DNA of 64,000 bases from Paenibacillus algorifonticola (GTDB lineage: Bacteria; Bacillota; Bacilli; Paenibacillales; Paenibacillaceae), in contig NZ_LAQO01000033.1 of the NCBI RefSeq assembly GCF_000971975.1, forward strand, positions 1 to 64,000, read 5' to 3'. Positions within the stretch are counted from its first letter, which is position 1. Each line of letters opens with the position of its first letter. The notes beneath the pieces are model-generated. The model did no database searches and was not told the DNA's origin. It saw nothing but the letters and a program-made list of their open reading frames with translations. The position numbers and the translations under genes are program-made. Of the stretch, positions 11,001 through 19,499 are shown one piece after another.

Positions 11001-14000
11001 ATGCGACACGCTCAGGCGGAAGTTCAGGATCAATCGGAAGGAACGCGCCCCCTGCTTTTAATATGCCGAGCATTCCTACAAGCATAGATACCGAACGTTC
11101 ATGAAGCAGTATGACCAGACGATTGCGCGACACTCCCATGCTGCGCAAGGAACGCGCCAACTGGTTGGCCCTCTCGTTAAGCTCCTTATAGGACAGACGC
11201 TCCGTTTCATCGGAACAGGCGTACCGGTCCGGCGATCTCAACACCTGCTGCTCAAACCATTCATGAAGCGAAGAAGCCTTGTATGGTCGAACTGTAGCGG
11301 ATTCATGGAACGACTCCAACTGAACGAGCTCCTTTTCGCTAAGAAGCGGCAGTGCATTCAGCCTCTGTCTATCATTGCCTGTCATACGCTCCAGCAATGC
11401 CTCGTAATGCTTTAACATGGCCTCAATCGTCGAATCCCGATAAAGATCCTCATTGTAATCCAACTGTATAGTTAGTTCGCCGTTCTGTTGTTCAAATACG
11501 TGGACGATAATATCAAAGTACGACGAATCATTCTCTTCGATTTGAAACGCGATATCAAGGTCATGGAGACCTGTAATGTGCAAGTTTTCATTTTGTACGA
11601 TGAACATAACCTGAACAAGTGGCGGGGTGCTTGGGTCCCGATCCACCTTAAGCTCGTTAAGCAGCACCTCAAATGGAATATCCTGATGCTCGTACGCATC
11701 CAGCATCATTTGCTTGACCTGCTGCAGATGGTCGCCGAATGTAAGGTTATTCGAAAAAGAAAACCGCAGCGCCAACGTATTCACAAACATTCCGATAACT
11801 TGCTCGACCTCAACCCGGTTGCGGTTCGCGATTGCCGTCCCAATGACCAGATCATTCTGACCCGAATACCGATAGAGCAGAGTCGAAAATGCGCTTATTA
11901 ATGTCATGAACAACGTCGCCTCATGCTTTCGAGTCAACATTCGAATGCCGTCGGACAATGGTTTGTTAAGCGTCCAATATTTGCGTCTGCCATGGAAGGT
12001 TTGATTAATCGGCCTTGCGAAATCCGTTGGCAATTCCATCATTTGCGGCGCACCGTCAAGCTGCTGTTTCCAATACGATAGCTGATCATGGCATTCGCGG
12101 CTGTCAAGCCACTCTTCTTGCCACAGGCTAAAGTCTACATATTGAATGGACAGCGGTGCCAAATTAGGTGCTGTGCCCTGAGACAGAGCGGTATACAGCT
12201 CATTCAGCTCTCGTAGAAATACGCCAATCGACCAGCCGTCCGATACGATATGATGAATAGTAATGAGCAGCTGATGCCCGAATTCGCTAGTTCTTAGTAA
12301 TTGCGCCCGGATCAACGGATCTTGAGCCAAATGGATCGGGTTCGTTGCTTCTAGCTTGCTCCGTCTCCGAGCCTCCACTTCAATATCCGGCTCATGCCGA
12401 ATATCGAAGAGCGGAATGTCTAGCCGGCATGACGGGTGCACAATCTGGACGAGTTCTCCGTCCAGCTCGCTGAAAGAAGTACGCAACGTTTCATGGCGAT
12501 CCACGACGCTTTGAATACTTTGTCGCAGCATCTCCACGTCTAGCCTGCCGGTTATGCGCAATGTAAACGTGTTAAGGTAATACACGTTGTCTGGCTCCCA
12601 TTGGTAAATAAACCATTGCCGCTTCTGAGCATTGGACATCGGAATGCGGGCAGGCCGTGGTCTTGCTTGAATAGTCGGCATAACGGACTGCTCCTGCATT
12701 CCTTGTATGCATTCGGCTAATTGGCTAACCGTCGGATTGACGAATAAATCCTGCAGGCTGATAGGCACGCCGAACCGCTCCCGCAGTCTAGACACGAGCT
12801 GGGTAGCGATCAAAGAGTGTCCTCCAAGAGCAAAGAAGCTGTCGGTTAGCCCAACACGGTCGGCATGAAGAAGCTCCTTCCACATGCCCGCCAATTCATG
12901 CTCTAGTTCGGTCTGAGGAGCGACGAATCGATGCCTAGTTAATCTGGATGCCAGATGAGCCATTAAAGCTTCTGTCTCGCTCTCTCCTCCCGGAAGCTCT
13001 GGCCACGTCCGAACCTCGTCTACTACTAATCGAAAATCGCCGCTCTGGCCTATGCCCTGGAGATAATCAGCAATAACTTCTGACAGCCTGGTAGGAAATA
13101 CGCCTCTGCCATCCTTGGTCTGCAGCAAGACATGTATATTTAGCTGCAATGGCGACGGATTAACCGTACGCGCTCGAATATCGTGATGGGTGCCGTCCAA
13201 CCCCACGTATAGCACGGGCTGCCGAACTGAAACTCCAGTCAATAACGATTCCAATCCACGCTTTGCGGAAATCGCGGAATACCCTTTTGCAATCATAGCT
13301 TCCTTGGCAATTAAGCCTTGACTCATCCCGACTTCATCCCAAAAGCTCCAAGACAAGCATACCGCCTGGATACCGCATAGCCGCTGATGCTGGACGAATG
13401 CCTCAACAAAGCTGTTCGCTGAGCAATAGCCGCCAACCGTCATACCCGAAGTCATTGTACGCGCAGAGGAAGCTGCAACGAACAGACAGTCAGCTCTTTC
13501 CAATGCAATTTGATGAAGCACATAGGTGCCGTACAGCTTGGCCGTGTAATGCTCTTCCAAGCTGTCGACGGTCATGTCTGTAAGCAATTGTTCCCTAATA
13601 ATGCCTGCCAGATGGATAATTCCTCGAAGCTGAGTTTTCCACTTCACCTCAAGTTCCCTGACTATGCAACTCATCTCATCCTCATTCTCAATCTGGGCAT
13701 GACGGTATTCTATCTGTCCCCCCGAGCGAACAGATTGCTCAATTAGCCGTGACCATATTTCTTTCTTGTTTGCAGAAAGCTCTTCAAGCGAAGTACGCCC
13801 AACGATGACAAGCTTGGCTTGGTAAACATTCAGCAAGTGGGCAGCGACAAGCTTCGCAATACCTCCTAGCCCGGTGATGACATACATCCCCGCATGTACA
13901 AACGGAATTTTCGGTTCGTGTACATGCTCCGGAATCAGCTGTCGCAAGCATTCGATATGCCGCTTCCCATCCCGATAAGCAACGAGAGCTGGCGCCTCGG

Positions 14001-16620
14001 CACACTCGATCTCCCGCTTAACGGCTTCGCCGTGAAGCTCAGGCAAGATCGAGTCAAAATCCACCACGCGGCAGCGCATATTTGAATACTCGTGCTCTAC
14101 TGTCTTTACCAACCCGATCATAGTTGATTTGTCGTAAGCGATCCGATCGTCCTCATTAACGAGAAGCGCATTTGTCGTAACGACCGTCACAGTAACCGAT
14201 GACAGCATCAGCTCCGACAATCCCTTGATTAGTAGCAACAGGCTATGGCTACCCTGGACTTGCGAATCTCGTAGCGTTGCTAACGTATGCGCTGCCGATG
14301 CGGGTTCAGAATAATTCCACATATGCACAATATCAGTGATATTGGCTTGACGAAGAGCAAGCTCTTGCAGCAATTCCTTATAATCTTCCGGTTTAGCTGG
14401 GTTCAGCTTATAACGATTGGCATCGACTTGCTCGAATGAAACGCCCGCTTCAACCAGAATGACATTATCGGCGATCTTCTTATATAGTCCATGCTCGTCT
14501 GCAAACAGCACATAACAACGGGAAATGCTCGCCACATCGCTGGAGTGCTCTTGCAATTTCTGCTGCTTCCATTCCGGTTGAAAGAACCAATGCGGAATGA
14601 CATTGGCATGACCTGTAGCCTTTTCGATCTTTTGGATAATGCCGCTATAATGTCCCGCCTTATACTTGTTGCTAAGCTCATTACGCTGAATCTTTCCTGA
14701 ATTGGTTTTCGGAAACAATTGTTTAGCGACAGGAATGATGACTTCCGGCATAATTCCAATCTTGTGAACAATCTCTTCTTGTATTTTATTGATTACGGTT
14801 AGAACATACTCGAATTGGTCATCCGCCGGAACAAAAAAGATCACCAGTCTCTCCACTGAATTAGCGTCGTCTCTTATTCCGCATGCGGCTGCATAGGTCA
14901 CGCTTACCCCATTTACACTCTCGACGCAAGATTCGATTTCATAATTATGATAGTTTTTTCCGTTAACAATAATTACATCTTTATCGCGTCCTGTGATCGT
15001 CAATATCCCTTCCTTGAGAAATGCCAAATCACCGGTATCGAACCAACCGTCATCAAGCATGACTTCATCGTTCGCTGCTTGGTTTCTGTAATAGCCTTTC
15101 ATGAGTTGATCCGTTTTCACCTGGAATCGGCCGATCATACATTCAGGCAATAGCTCGTTGTCGCGGCCAACAATGCGCAGTGAGACACCTGGCAGGGGAG
15201 CTCCTAATTCAGTCATTGATGCCGCATCCGGACTATCCGGATCGACAAATTCCAGCGCGCCTGTCAATGATTCTTGCGTCATCGTATTGGTACCGCTATG
15301 TAAGTTCCCGCGTATAATGCTTTTGGAATAGGTAATGACTGAGCAAAATTCGGACATTCCGAAAGCAGCCGTAATAGCGCTTTCTCGCAAAGCATGCGGT
15401 TCAAGTAGGTTTAAATACTTTTGAGTCGTCTGGGGAACAATTGATTCCGCACCGTTAATGATATGGCGTACCGACTGTAAATTCCAAGACCCCGCTTGAA
15501 GCTCCTCTTCTAAGCTGTTAATAAGAGCGAAGGCAAAGTTTGGTCCCCACGTGACGGACACCTGATAACGATCCATCCAATCCAACCAGTTGAGCGGTCG
15601 GGAGATAAATTGCTCGATTTGAGGATGAACTTGACTGCAGTAGTAATAAGTGCTTTGCAGATGCGAGAGGATAAGCCCTCCCACATGATCCAAGGGCATC
15701 CAATTCAAAAATATATCCTCACTCGTAATGCCCAATACCGTCGATGAAGAATGAATCATGCTTAGTACGCTTTTATTCGTATGTTGCACACATTTCGGAA
15801 CGCCTGTGCTGCCGGAAGTGAAAATATTCAGAACAAGATCGTCTTCCATGCTCTCATTCCAATTATGGTTGGCCTCATATGTCGAAAGCGTTTGAATATC
15901 CAACACCTTAATCTCTTCCACATTCCACAGTTCGGATAATTTCGAAAGAGGGGGCAACAATTCCGAATCCGTAACAATTACTGCATGATCAAGTAAGTTC
16001 CAAATGTTATTTAGCTTTTTAACATCATTATTCCATCCCGTATAATCACGAACCACCCCGAGCGGAGCGGGCAAAAAGCCTCCTAGTATACATGCCCACA
16101 AAGTAGAAATGAAAGAACGATTGTATATAAACTGAAAAATGACATAATCGCCGCCCACTACCCCGTTTGCCACTAACCCCGCAAAAATACGTTCTGCTTC
16201 CAAAAGCATCTCTTGGTATGTCCAAGTTTCCTCTCTTCCTTCCCGATCGAAAAAAGTCAACGTACGGATAGAGTTGCTTTTTTGAATATTTCGTAATACT
16301 TCCTGTAAAGATTTCGGTGCATGCGGCTTAATCGGCAGAGGCTCTGTGGCAATATAAGATTTTCTCATATTCTTACTCTGTTCCAGCTTGGACACCGTCA
16401 AATGATTTGTTACCTTCTGCTTACCTTCGGTGCGGCTTATCTCGTACACAGGAAATAGATCAGAAAAATGATAATACGTTTCAGGAATTACGCTCTCTTG
16501 AAAAACCATAACTTTATTAATGCCAAGCTGATTTGCTTTCATAATATGCTGTTCCAAGACCTTCTCGTCCAACCTTGCTTTTGCAGTATTTTTTTCGGGC
16601 CGAACCAAAGTAAACACCAC
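5023..16620 (-). CDS. Non-ribosomal peptide synthetase: acyl ligase-KR-T, C-A-T, C-A-T-E
   Basis: This 3865-residue assembly-line protein has, in order: an acyl/keto-acid adenylating ligase (about 100-660; FTSGSTGVPK near 268, MPLDHVGG, GMSE, DGWFDTGDL, NSGKIQRNEL near 640); a PKS-type ketoreductase with its structural half (about 670-1120; Rossmann loop near 917, ASS and GYCSAN near 1065); a carrier (ALGGHSL near 1265); C (HHIVSDG near 1458); A (YTSGTTGKPK near 1930); T (ALGGHSL near 2315); C (HHMVFDG near 2503); A (YTSGSTGNPK near 2970); T (ALGGDSI near 3353); and an epimerization domain (HHLLTDG near 3544) to the end. The first standard A domain has the pocket D-V-Q-F-V-A-H-V-V, close to known Pro codes. 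The second (D-V-T-F-F-A-L-I-Y) I cannot assign. The start is GTG at 16620 or 16617, with an in-frame stop at 16636-16638; the ribosome site is weak, so the start is uncertain. A ligase-KR-T unit suggests that a keto acid is loaded and reduced to a hydroxy acid, as in cereulide and valinomycin synthetases; that is inference. Confidence 0.97.
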   Translation of the reverse strand: MVFTLVRPEKNTAKARLDEKVLEQHIMKANQLGINKVMVFQESVIPETYYHFSDLFPVYEISRTEGKQKVTNHLTVSKLEQSKNMRKSYIATEPLPIKPHAPKSLQEVLRNIQKSNSIRTLTFFDREGREETWTYQEMLLEAERIFAGLVANGVVGGDYVIFQFIYNRSFISTLWACILGGFLPAPLGVVRDYTGWNNDVKKLNNIWNLLDHAVIVTDSELLPPLSKLSELWNVEEIKVLDIQTLSTYEANHNWNESMEDDLVLNIFTSGSTGVPKCVQHTNKSVLSMIHSSSTVLGITSEDIFLNWMPLDHVGGLILSHLQSTYYYCSQVHPQIEQFISRPLNWLDWMDRYQVSVTWGPNFAFALINSLEEELQAGSWNLQSVRHIINGAESIVPQTTQKYLNLLEPHALRESAITAAFGMSEFCSVITYSKSIIRGNLHSGTNTMTQESLTGALEFVDPDSPDAASMTELGAPLPGVSLRIVGRDNELLPECMIGRFQVKTDQLMKGYYRNQAANDEVMLDDGWFDTGDLAFLKEGILTITGRDKDVIIVNGKNYHNYEIESCVESVNGVSVTYAAACGIRDDANSVERLVIFFVPADDQFEYVLTVINKIQEEIVHKIGIMPEVIIPVAKQLFPKTNSGKIQRNELSNKYKAGHYSGIIQKIEKATGHANVIPHWFFQPEWKQQKLQEHSSDVASISRCYVLFADEHGLYKKIADNVILVEAGVSFEQVDANRYKLNPAKPEDYKELLQELALRQANITDIVHMWNYSEPASAAHTLATLRDSQVQGSHSLLLLIKGLSELMLSSVTVTVVTTNALLVNEDDRIAYDKSTMIGLVKTVEHEYSNMRCRVVDFDSILPELHGEAVKREIECAEAPALVAYRDGKRHIECLRQLIPEHVHEPKIPFVHAGMYVITGLGGIAKLVAAHLLNVYQAKLVIVGRTSLEELSANKKEIWSRLIEQSVRSGGQIEYRHAQIENEDEMSCIVRELEVKWKTQLRGIIHLAGIIREQLLTDMTVDSLEEHYTAKLYGTYVLHQIALERADCLFVAASSARTMTSGMTVGGYCSANSFVEAFVQHQRLCGIQAVCLSWSFWDEVGMSQGLIAKEAMIAKGYSAISAKRGLESLLTGVSVRQPVLYVGLDGTHHDIRARTVNPSPLQLNIHVLLQTKDGRGVFPTRLSEVIADYLQGIGQSGDFRLVVDEVRTWPELPGGESETEALMAHLASRLTRHRFVAPQTELEHELAGMWKELLHADRVGLTDSFFALGGHSLIATQLVSRLRERFGVPISLQDLFVNPTVSQLAECIQGMQEQSVMPTIQARPRPARIPMSNAQKRQWFIYQWEPDNVYYLNTFTLRITGRLDVEMLRQSIQSVVDRHETLRTSFSELDGELVQIVHPSCRLDIPLFDIRHEPDIEVEARRRSKLEATNPIHLAQDPLIRAQLLRTSEFGHQLLITIHHIVSDGWSIGVFLRELNELYTALSQGTAPNLAPLSIQYVDFSLWQEEWLDSRECHDQLSYWKQQLDGAPQMMELPTDFARPINQTFHGRRKYWTLNKPLSDGIRMLTRKHEATLFMTLISAFSTLLYRYSGQNDLVIGTAIANRNRVEVEQVIGMFVNTLALRFSFSNNLTFGDHLQQVKQMMLDAYEHQDIPFEVLLNELKVDRDPSTPPLVQVMFIVQNENLHITGLHDLDIAFQIEENDSSYFDIIVHVFEQQNGELTIQLDYNEDLYRDSTIEAMLKHYEALLERMTGNDRQRLNALPLLSEKELVQLESFHESATVRPYKASSLHEWFEQQVLRSPDRYACSDETERLSYKELNERANQLARSLRSMGVSRNRLVILLHERSVSMLVGMLGILKAGGAFLPIDPELPPERVAYLIEDSGAEFMVTRKELGLSRSFTGNMLLLDDASVYEGSSDNLEVDSGENDLLYVIYTSGTTGKPKGVQLEHRTLLNLLAYQQAHTDLVFDRVLQFTTLSFDVCYQEIFSTLLSGGELYMIDDERKRDVQQLAAFVNRHRIQTMFLPTSFLKLLASDPAYFEPLAGQVRQIVTAGEQLVLSNTMCEMLRQYQIKLYNHYGPSETHVVTIHEVNAEQSKELPPIGKPISDTEILILNDAGLYQPIGVIGEMYIAGISLARGYHNRPELTDEKFIAHPYRRNQLMYRTGDLARWLSDGSIEYVGRRDHQVKIRGHRVELGEIEAQLREHGAVKDAVVLVRGEGEHKYLSAYVVFAGVVNAVELRTQLANVLPDYMIPSRFIPLNAIPLTANGKVNRTALTEQEGFVTLETEHISPRNETEARLIEIWQELLGIETIGISSNFFALGGHSLNATLLLTRVRKAFGVEYALREFFAGPTIKEQAERIRQAGGKGQALIPQIAASDYYEASSAQKRLYAITQYEGASTSYNMPSLFKIEGALNEDRLRNAVQRIVDRHEVLRTTFVIQDGELKQCIHQNAVITIEKELIEKEQVSSYVRALIRPFDLSEAPLLRVGLLECEDRTQLLWIDRHHMVFDGLSMNVFMQELIDNYDEGAAPDALPVQYKDFVAWTNGRMQESLAKDESYWSERLSGELPVLQLPVDYPRPLTRSFEGARQPFSVHGELTGILRKLAEREGATLYMVLLAAFNILLAKYSGQEDVIVGSPIADRPHTDLEQLIGMFVNTLPMRNAPSADKSFVSFLAEVKHHTLAAFEHQNYPLESLVSNLAIERDVSRNPLFDAMLVFQNLASSKWASKDAAFAAYPLDFSAAKFDLTFDVMEQAEELYFEIEYSIRLFAPETIERMGRHYIQLLESLANRPDCLIGELDMVTEKEKQQLLTDFCGVPNKYSVKTLHELFVERAMAYPDRVAIEFGTRCMTYGELDAKSNALAHKLRESGIGSDQIVAIMVERSFEMIIFIIAVLKTGAAYLPVDPGFPAERISFILSDSGARMLLVKDRPAMGISAQVPVLAVHESELTAVCSDSFAAHPSSQAAAAYVMYTSGSTGNPKGVIVRHSGVVNLLTYLEQCYPLQESDAFLLKTTYTFDVSVTEIFGFFFGHGRLVILEQGAEKDPQRIMEVIKRCRITHINFVPSMLSIFPFESEQIRMMETLDYVFVAGEAMPMDLVRRFRGALPGVSLENLYGPTEATIYATGCSLDASCQHHVSIGRPVANTQTYIISPSGQLQPIGLPGELCIGGDGVAIGYLNYPELTARKFVANPYTNDGLLYSTGDLARWSADGTIEYLGRMDHQVKIRGYRIELDEIRQRLIELETVEDAVVVARSTDNGQSYLCAYYIAKQQWTVKELRRKLLEYLPDYMVPAFFISMEQFPQTSSGKIDRKQLPDPEGSVDTGEDYVEPRSELERLLCDCWEKILLLDNVGVLDDFFALGGDSIKAIQIASKFNGNERGWRLAVGDVLTHRTIERIAYHVKTNQEHVGYEQGLIAGDKQLTPIEHWFFARKLTEPHYFNQSIMLEWRKEFNIVRLEAAFEQLIAHHDGLRLNADLRARSLFFNNNHLHVPFKIAYYDLSGQGDSAQLAVEEATQVIKSSFNIELDLLIKVAAFDMGQSERRLLITAHHLLTDGITWRILLEDLAYVYGELEMGRKPSLPDKTASLLDWQAYVEGVSVAGTHREERAYWEEALLQPFSLPLDAETDEWIIAKQQTIRGALDPARTLLLRGESNRAFNTEITDLLLTALACAVHQWTSVTDLVVMLENHGRYTEALDVSRTTGWFTTMYPMRLQLIGETLSERIKGIKQQTRMLPHDGIGFGILQYLDKALPEDNGNLTELRFNYLGQFDQEFNNGLFGFTNMSAVGEIGAGNPMSAKVDVNCMIVEGIFSYEIAYHGTAMREETMLVFAESFMNHLEQIIEYTMSQEEVEFTPSDFEQADLDQNALDLLFQ

Positions 16621-17790
16621 TTTCTTTGGGGAAATTTATCATTTACATGATTCCATTCCAATCTACGAATAATACAGTATATTTTTGAAATTATACTTGA
16701 AGACGAATGTACATAAAGAAAAATAATATAGATAAATTGTTAATTCCTGATATTAGCGTGTAACAGATTTCAGACTCGTAACTAAAAACTCAATTTTTTT
16801 AATTATAACTTTCATATGACATTCTTGTATATAGCTAAAAAAGTAGAATTATGTCGAATAAGGTATTTATATATTTTTTTACCGAACCAAAATAGCTTAA
16901 ATCGACCGATATTGGTTATAATTTACTAATAACTTTATCTTTTAATGGTCGATATTTCCTGATACTGATATCCACGAGTTGAACTGAAATTTTCTATAGC
17001 AATGCACTCCGAGCGCGATTATTTATTTTATATTTCCCTGTTTAAAACTTCTGTTTGAACCCATTTTGATGGTTTTGCTGATCTAATTTCTTGACCTATC
17101 TCTATAAAGAAATGTTTTCTCCTATTTTTTCGCTCATACTTTTTTTTCAACATTGACAGTTTGAGAGATATCATGCTAAATATTTTCTAGTTGATGTTTT
17201 TTTGTATGAGCGTTGGCGGGTACAGAACTTTGGTCTTTTAATTCCAAGACTTATCTTAATAGAGATGATCGCATAGTGGATCTCCACATTTTCCTTTACA
17301 CTCCCATGTAATATTATGTATATGTACTCAAGTTCCTTTGTGCTACCTTTCAAAGGGTAGATACCAGTTCTTGTTCCTTTACAAGGTCGTTGTCCTTATG
17401 GTAATTTGACTATCGACTTTTCCGGTGCTTCTGTTGTCATATTGTACACAAGTAAATAAACTAGAATCTGAGATGTTTACAGCTTGTATGTTAACTAGCA
17501 TTCTGTTTGAACTGTTATACTCTCTCTGCTTGGTCTCTAATGTGTACGGACAGGAATCAGTTTTCTACATAAGGTGTTGATCAGGGTAGTTTGCCAATGC
17601 AGCGTAAATAGCTTATTGAGTAAAAGCCTCATGAGGTTCTGCGAAAAAGCCGCTAAGCGCCAATGACTAGGCAAGTGACCGGTTATAAACCAAGGTAATA
17701 TAACGAATTATTTTATCCGATTTGATGTAATATCGATCTTTAAATCTATATAAGCTTTACTATCGGGAAGTTACGGATTCAACGGACCTA
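16621..17790. other. AT-rich non-coding gap upstream of the NRPS genes
   Basis: About 1.2 kb, visibly more AT-rich than the flanking genes, with stops in all frames and no ORF with a credible ribosome site. A TATAAT-like hexamer on the minus strand (16690-16695) could be part of the NRPS promoter, but no good -35 was found. No tRNA, rRNA or long inverted repeat was recognised. Confidence 0.6.
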
Positions 17791-18144
17791 ATGGTGCTTA
17801 AAACAGTGAGGTGGGGACGAGTTTATAAACAAAAGGGGAAGGTTAATATTCAAAACCGAGGCATACAATTATACGGTATAAACATAAATGATTACAAACT
17901 AAAAGACCAAGAGATGCAGGCTATGTTGAATCACTGTACTGACTACGAACGTGACCGAATCATTTTGCTCCATAATCCTTTTGATAAGCTACGAACTGCT
18001 AGGAATGTGGATTGATAAGGTAATGGCTGACATAAAATAGTGTACTCCTATTGCAACAACTGGGATGAATTCTCTTTAGCCCCCTAATCCACTTGGACAC
18101 TTTTGTCCCCTTCAGATACACTACAAGAAGTGGAGGAAGTATCC

Positions 18145-18429
18145 ATGAAAAGACGGTTTCGGTGCCCGGTGCAAACGAAGAAAGAGTTTGTAGTGGAGGT
18201 GCTGTCGGGGTACCGGATAGAGGCGGTAGCCCGGCAGCATGGCCTCTCCCCTAAAACACTCGGAAACTGGGTTCGCCAATATCAGGATGAGGTGGATGAC
18301 CTTATGGTAAAAAAGCAAAAAGAGGACAAGCCGCTCGAGCAAGATGCTGCACAGTTTCAGGATCTCCAAAAGAAATACGAGGACGCCGTTAAGCTGTTGG
18401 GTGAAAAAGAACTGGAGATCCATGTCTAA
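18145..18429 (+). pseudogene. IS3-family transposase orfA remnant
   Basis: The 94-residue product starts MKRRFRCPVQTKKEFV, contains a helix-turn-helix of IS3 OrfA type (VARQHGLSPKTLGNWV, about residues 31-46) and then a leucine-rich coiled coil. GGAGG lies just upstream of the ATG. OrfA proteins normally run a little further and are followed by a frameshifted orfB carrying the DDE catalytic domain. Here the frame stops after KELEIHV and no DDE reading frame follows, so the element cannot move. A possible left end (TTGGACACTTTTGTCC) lies at about 18098-18113; no matching right end was found. Confidence 0.75.
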
Positions 18430-18432
18430 GTG

Positions 18433-18539
18433 GGCAGGACGTGTACAGCTTTCTACCCATATTTTTTCAATAATAATTGCAATTTGTTTTATTTATTATC
18501 ACTAGCGTTGCATAAAATTTTACCGCTTTCAAATAAGCT
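18433..18539. other. Non-coding sequence between IS remnant and XRE remnant
   Basis: Short AT-rich stretch with no recognisable gene. If the stop at 18540-18542 is ignored, the frame of the XRE remnant continues leftward into it with SLFESGK, which resembles the next part of an XRE domain. Confidence 0.5.
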
Positions 18540-18632
18540 TCATTGTGATATCCCGATCCGCTTGGCAAACTCAATCTGATTAATCATCTGCAACTTTCTT
18601 AAATGTTTAATTCTTCCGCCTATATCATGCAT
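18540..18632 (-). pseudogene. Truncated XRE-type HTH regulator
   Basis: A 30-codon frame preceded by a strong ribosome site (GGAGGAGATATTA before the ATG) encodes MHDIGGRIKHLRKL...EFAKRIGISQ, the first half of a Cro/CI-type helix-turn-helix. A TGA follows at the point where such domains normally go on to the recognition helix. The same frame continues beyond the stop with SLFESGK, so a nonsense mutation is likely. Too short to function as a regulator. Confidence 0.5.
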
Positions 18633-18905
18633 TAATATCTCCTCCACCCAAGAAAATTAAAAAATCCCGATATTTCAAGGGTTTCTTGAAAATCAGGACT
18701 GAAAACATTGTCAAAAAATAAATAACCAACCCAGCCGACATGAATTTGCAAAGCACTTGAAGATTATCTCAAAATTACGTATAAAAATAGAACTTCTAAA
18801 TACGATGTAAATTATCATTTTAAAATAGATTATTTAATGTGTTAACTTGCTATAAAGCCTTTAACAGCAGGGTTTATAAGATTCTTTCGAATCTTATAAC
18901 TTGTC
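18633..18905. other. AT-rich non-coding stretch
   Basis: No ORF with a ribosome site and no clear hairpin terminator were seen. It contains the upstream region of the XRE remnant on the minus strand. Confidence 0.5.
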
Positions 18906-19211
18906 TCAATCTTGATTAGAACTAGTCTCAATTGATGATATAACCCACAGCGCACGAGGATGGACCGATACGGTACCCAAATAGCAGGCTCGCAGCGTAT
19001 AGTCGCATACCGTCATAGGCTCTGGAAAAACGGCCACCTGTGCGCGCAGTCTGCCTTTCTCATCCGCAGCAACCATATGCATCGCTGAAGAATCGATGCT
19101 CTTTTCATACGCTTTGGGCATCAGGGTTTCAAAATCTAAGCGAAAAGCATAGTTGGCTAAATCTATGTATTCATCGCGCTCATTCGGAGTTGCCATTCTG
19201 TATTCAACCAT
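18906..19211 (-). pseudogene. N-terminal fragment of a GNAT (Eis-like) acetyltransferase
   Basis: A ribosome site (AGGGTAGGGG) precedes the ATG at 19211. Residues 1-87 (MVEYRMATPNERDEYIDLAN...YLGTVSVHPRA) read like the start of the roughly 400-residue GNAT proteins that include Eis. Homology stops exactly at SVHPRA, where the acetyl-CoA loop (R/Q-x-x-G-x-G/A) should begin; an unrelated tail of 14 residues follows. The fragment lacks the acetyl-CoA site and the C-terminal domain, so it is not expected to be active. It lies next to another broken antibiotic-modification gene. Confidence 0.7.
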
Positions 19212-19347
19212 TTTTCCCCTACCCTTTCAGTCTAAATATTAAACTGCCTTCCTAGACTATAATTCTAGAAGCCTATTCAATATCCTGCCGGGCAGCTATA
19301 GTAGAGATCAACAAGGAACTGGCGTCTTCGAGAGCCCCCTTCACACC

Positions 19348-19376
19348 TTGTGAAAACAGATTTTCTTAGGTACAAT
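19348..19376 (+). promoter_or_regulatory. Sigma-A type promoter of the nucleotidyltransferase pseudogene
   Basis: TTGTGA (19348-19353), 17 bases, then TACAAT (19371-19376). The expected start site near 19383 lies about 11 bases before the leader-peptide ribosome site. Confidence 0.6.
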
Positions 19377-19405
19377 TACCATAAAAATTTGTAGGAGGAA
19401 ATCAA

Positions 19406-19432
19406 ATGCATCCAAAAAAAATCCCCCGTTAA
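19406..19432 (+). CDS. Eight-codon leader peptide MHPKKIPR
   Basis: A perfect ribosome site (AGGAGG at 19393-19398) sits seven bases before the ATG of an 8-codon frame ending TAA. It lies 67 bases upstream of the nucleotidyltransferase start. GGAGGA (19394-19399) is complementary to TCCTCC (19441-19446), so the leader ribosome site can be paired in an RNA hairpin. Short leaders with movable pairing are known upstream of erm and cat genes; a similar role here is inference. Confidence 0.5.
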   Translation: MHPKKIPR

Positions 19433-19499
19433 GCCCGAGGTCCTCCATCCATGTGTTAGTGAATATTCACCCAAATAAATCACAGGGAGAGTCACGCTA

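Noticed and set aside
17171..17353. 60-codon minus-strand ORF in the AT-rich gap
   Set aside because: No ribosome site and low-complexity composition.
17640..17710. Stretch resembling part of a group II intron or a structured RNA (short ACCGGTT..AACC pairing)
   Set aside because: No domain V hairpin and no reverse transcriptase gene; similarity too weak.
17791..18015. 74-codon ORF upstream of the IS remnant
   Set aside because: No ribosome site, composition unlike a gene and no recognisable motif; probably chance or remains of a mobile element.
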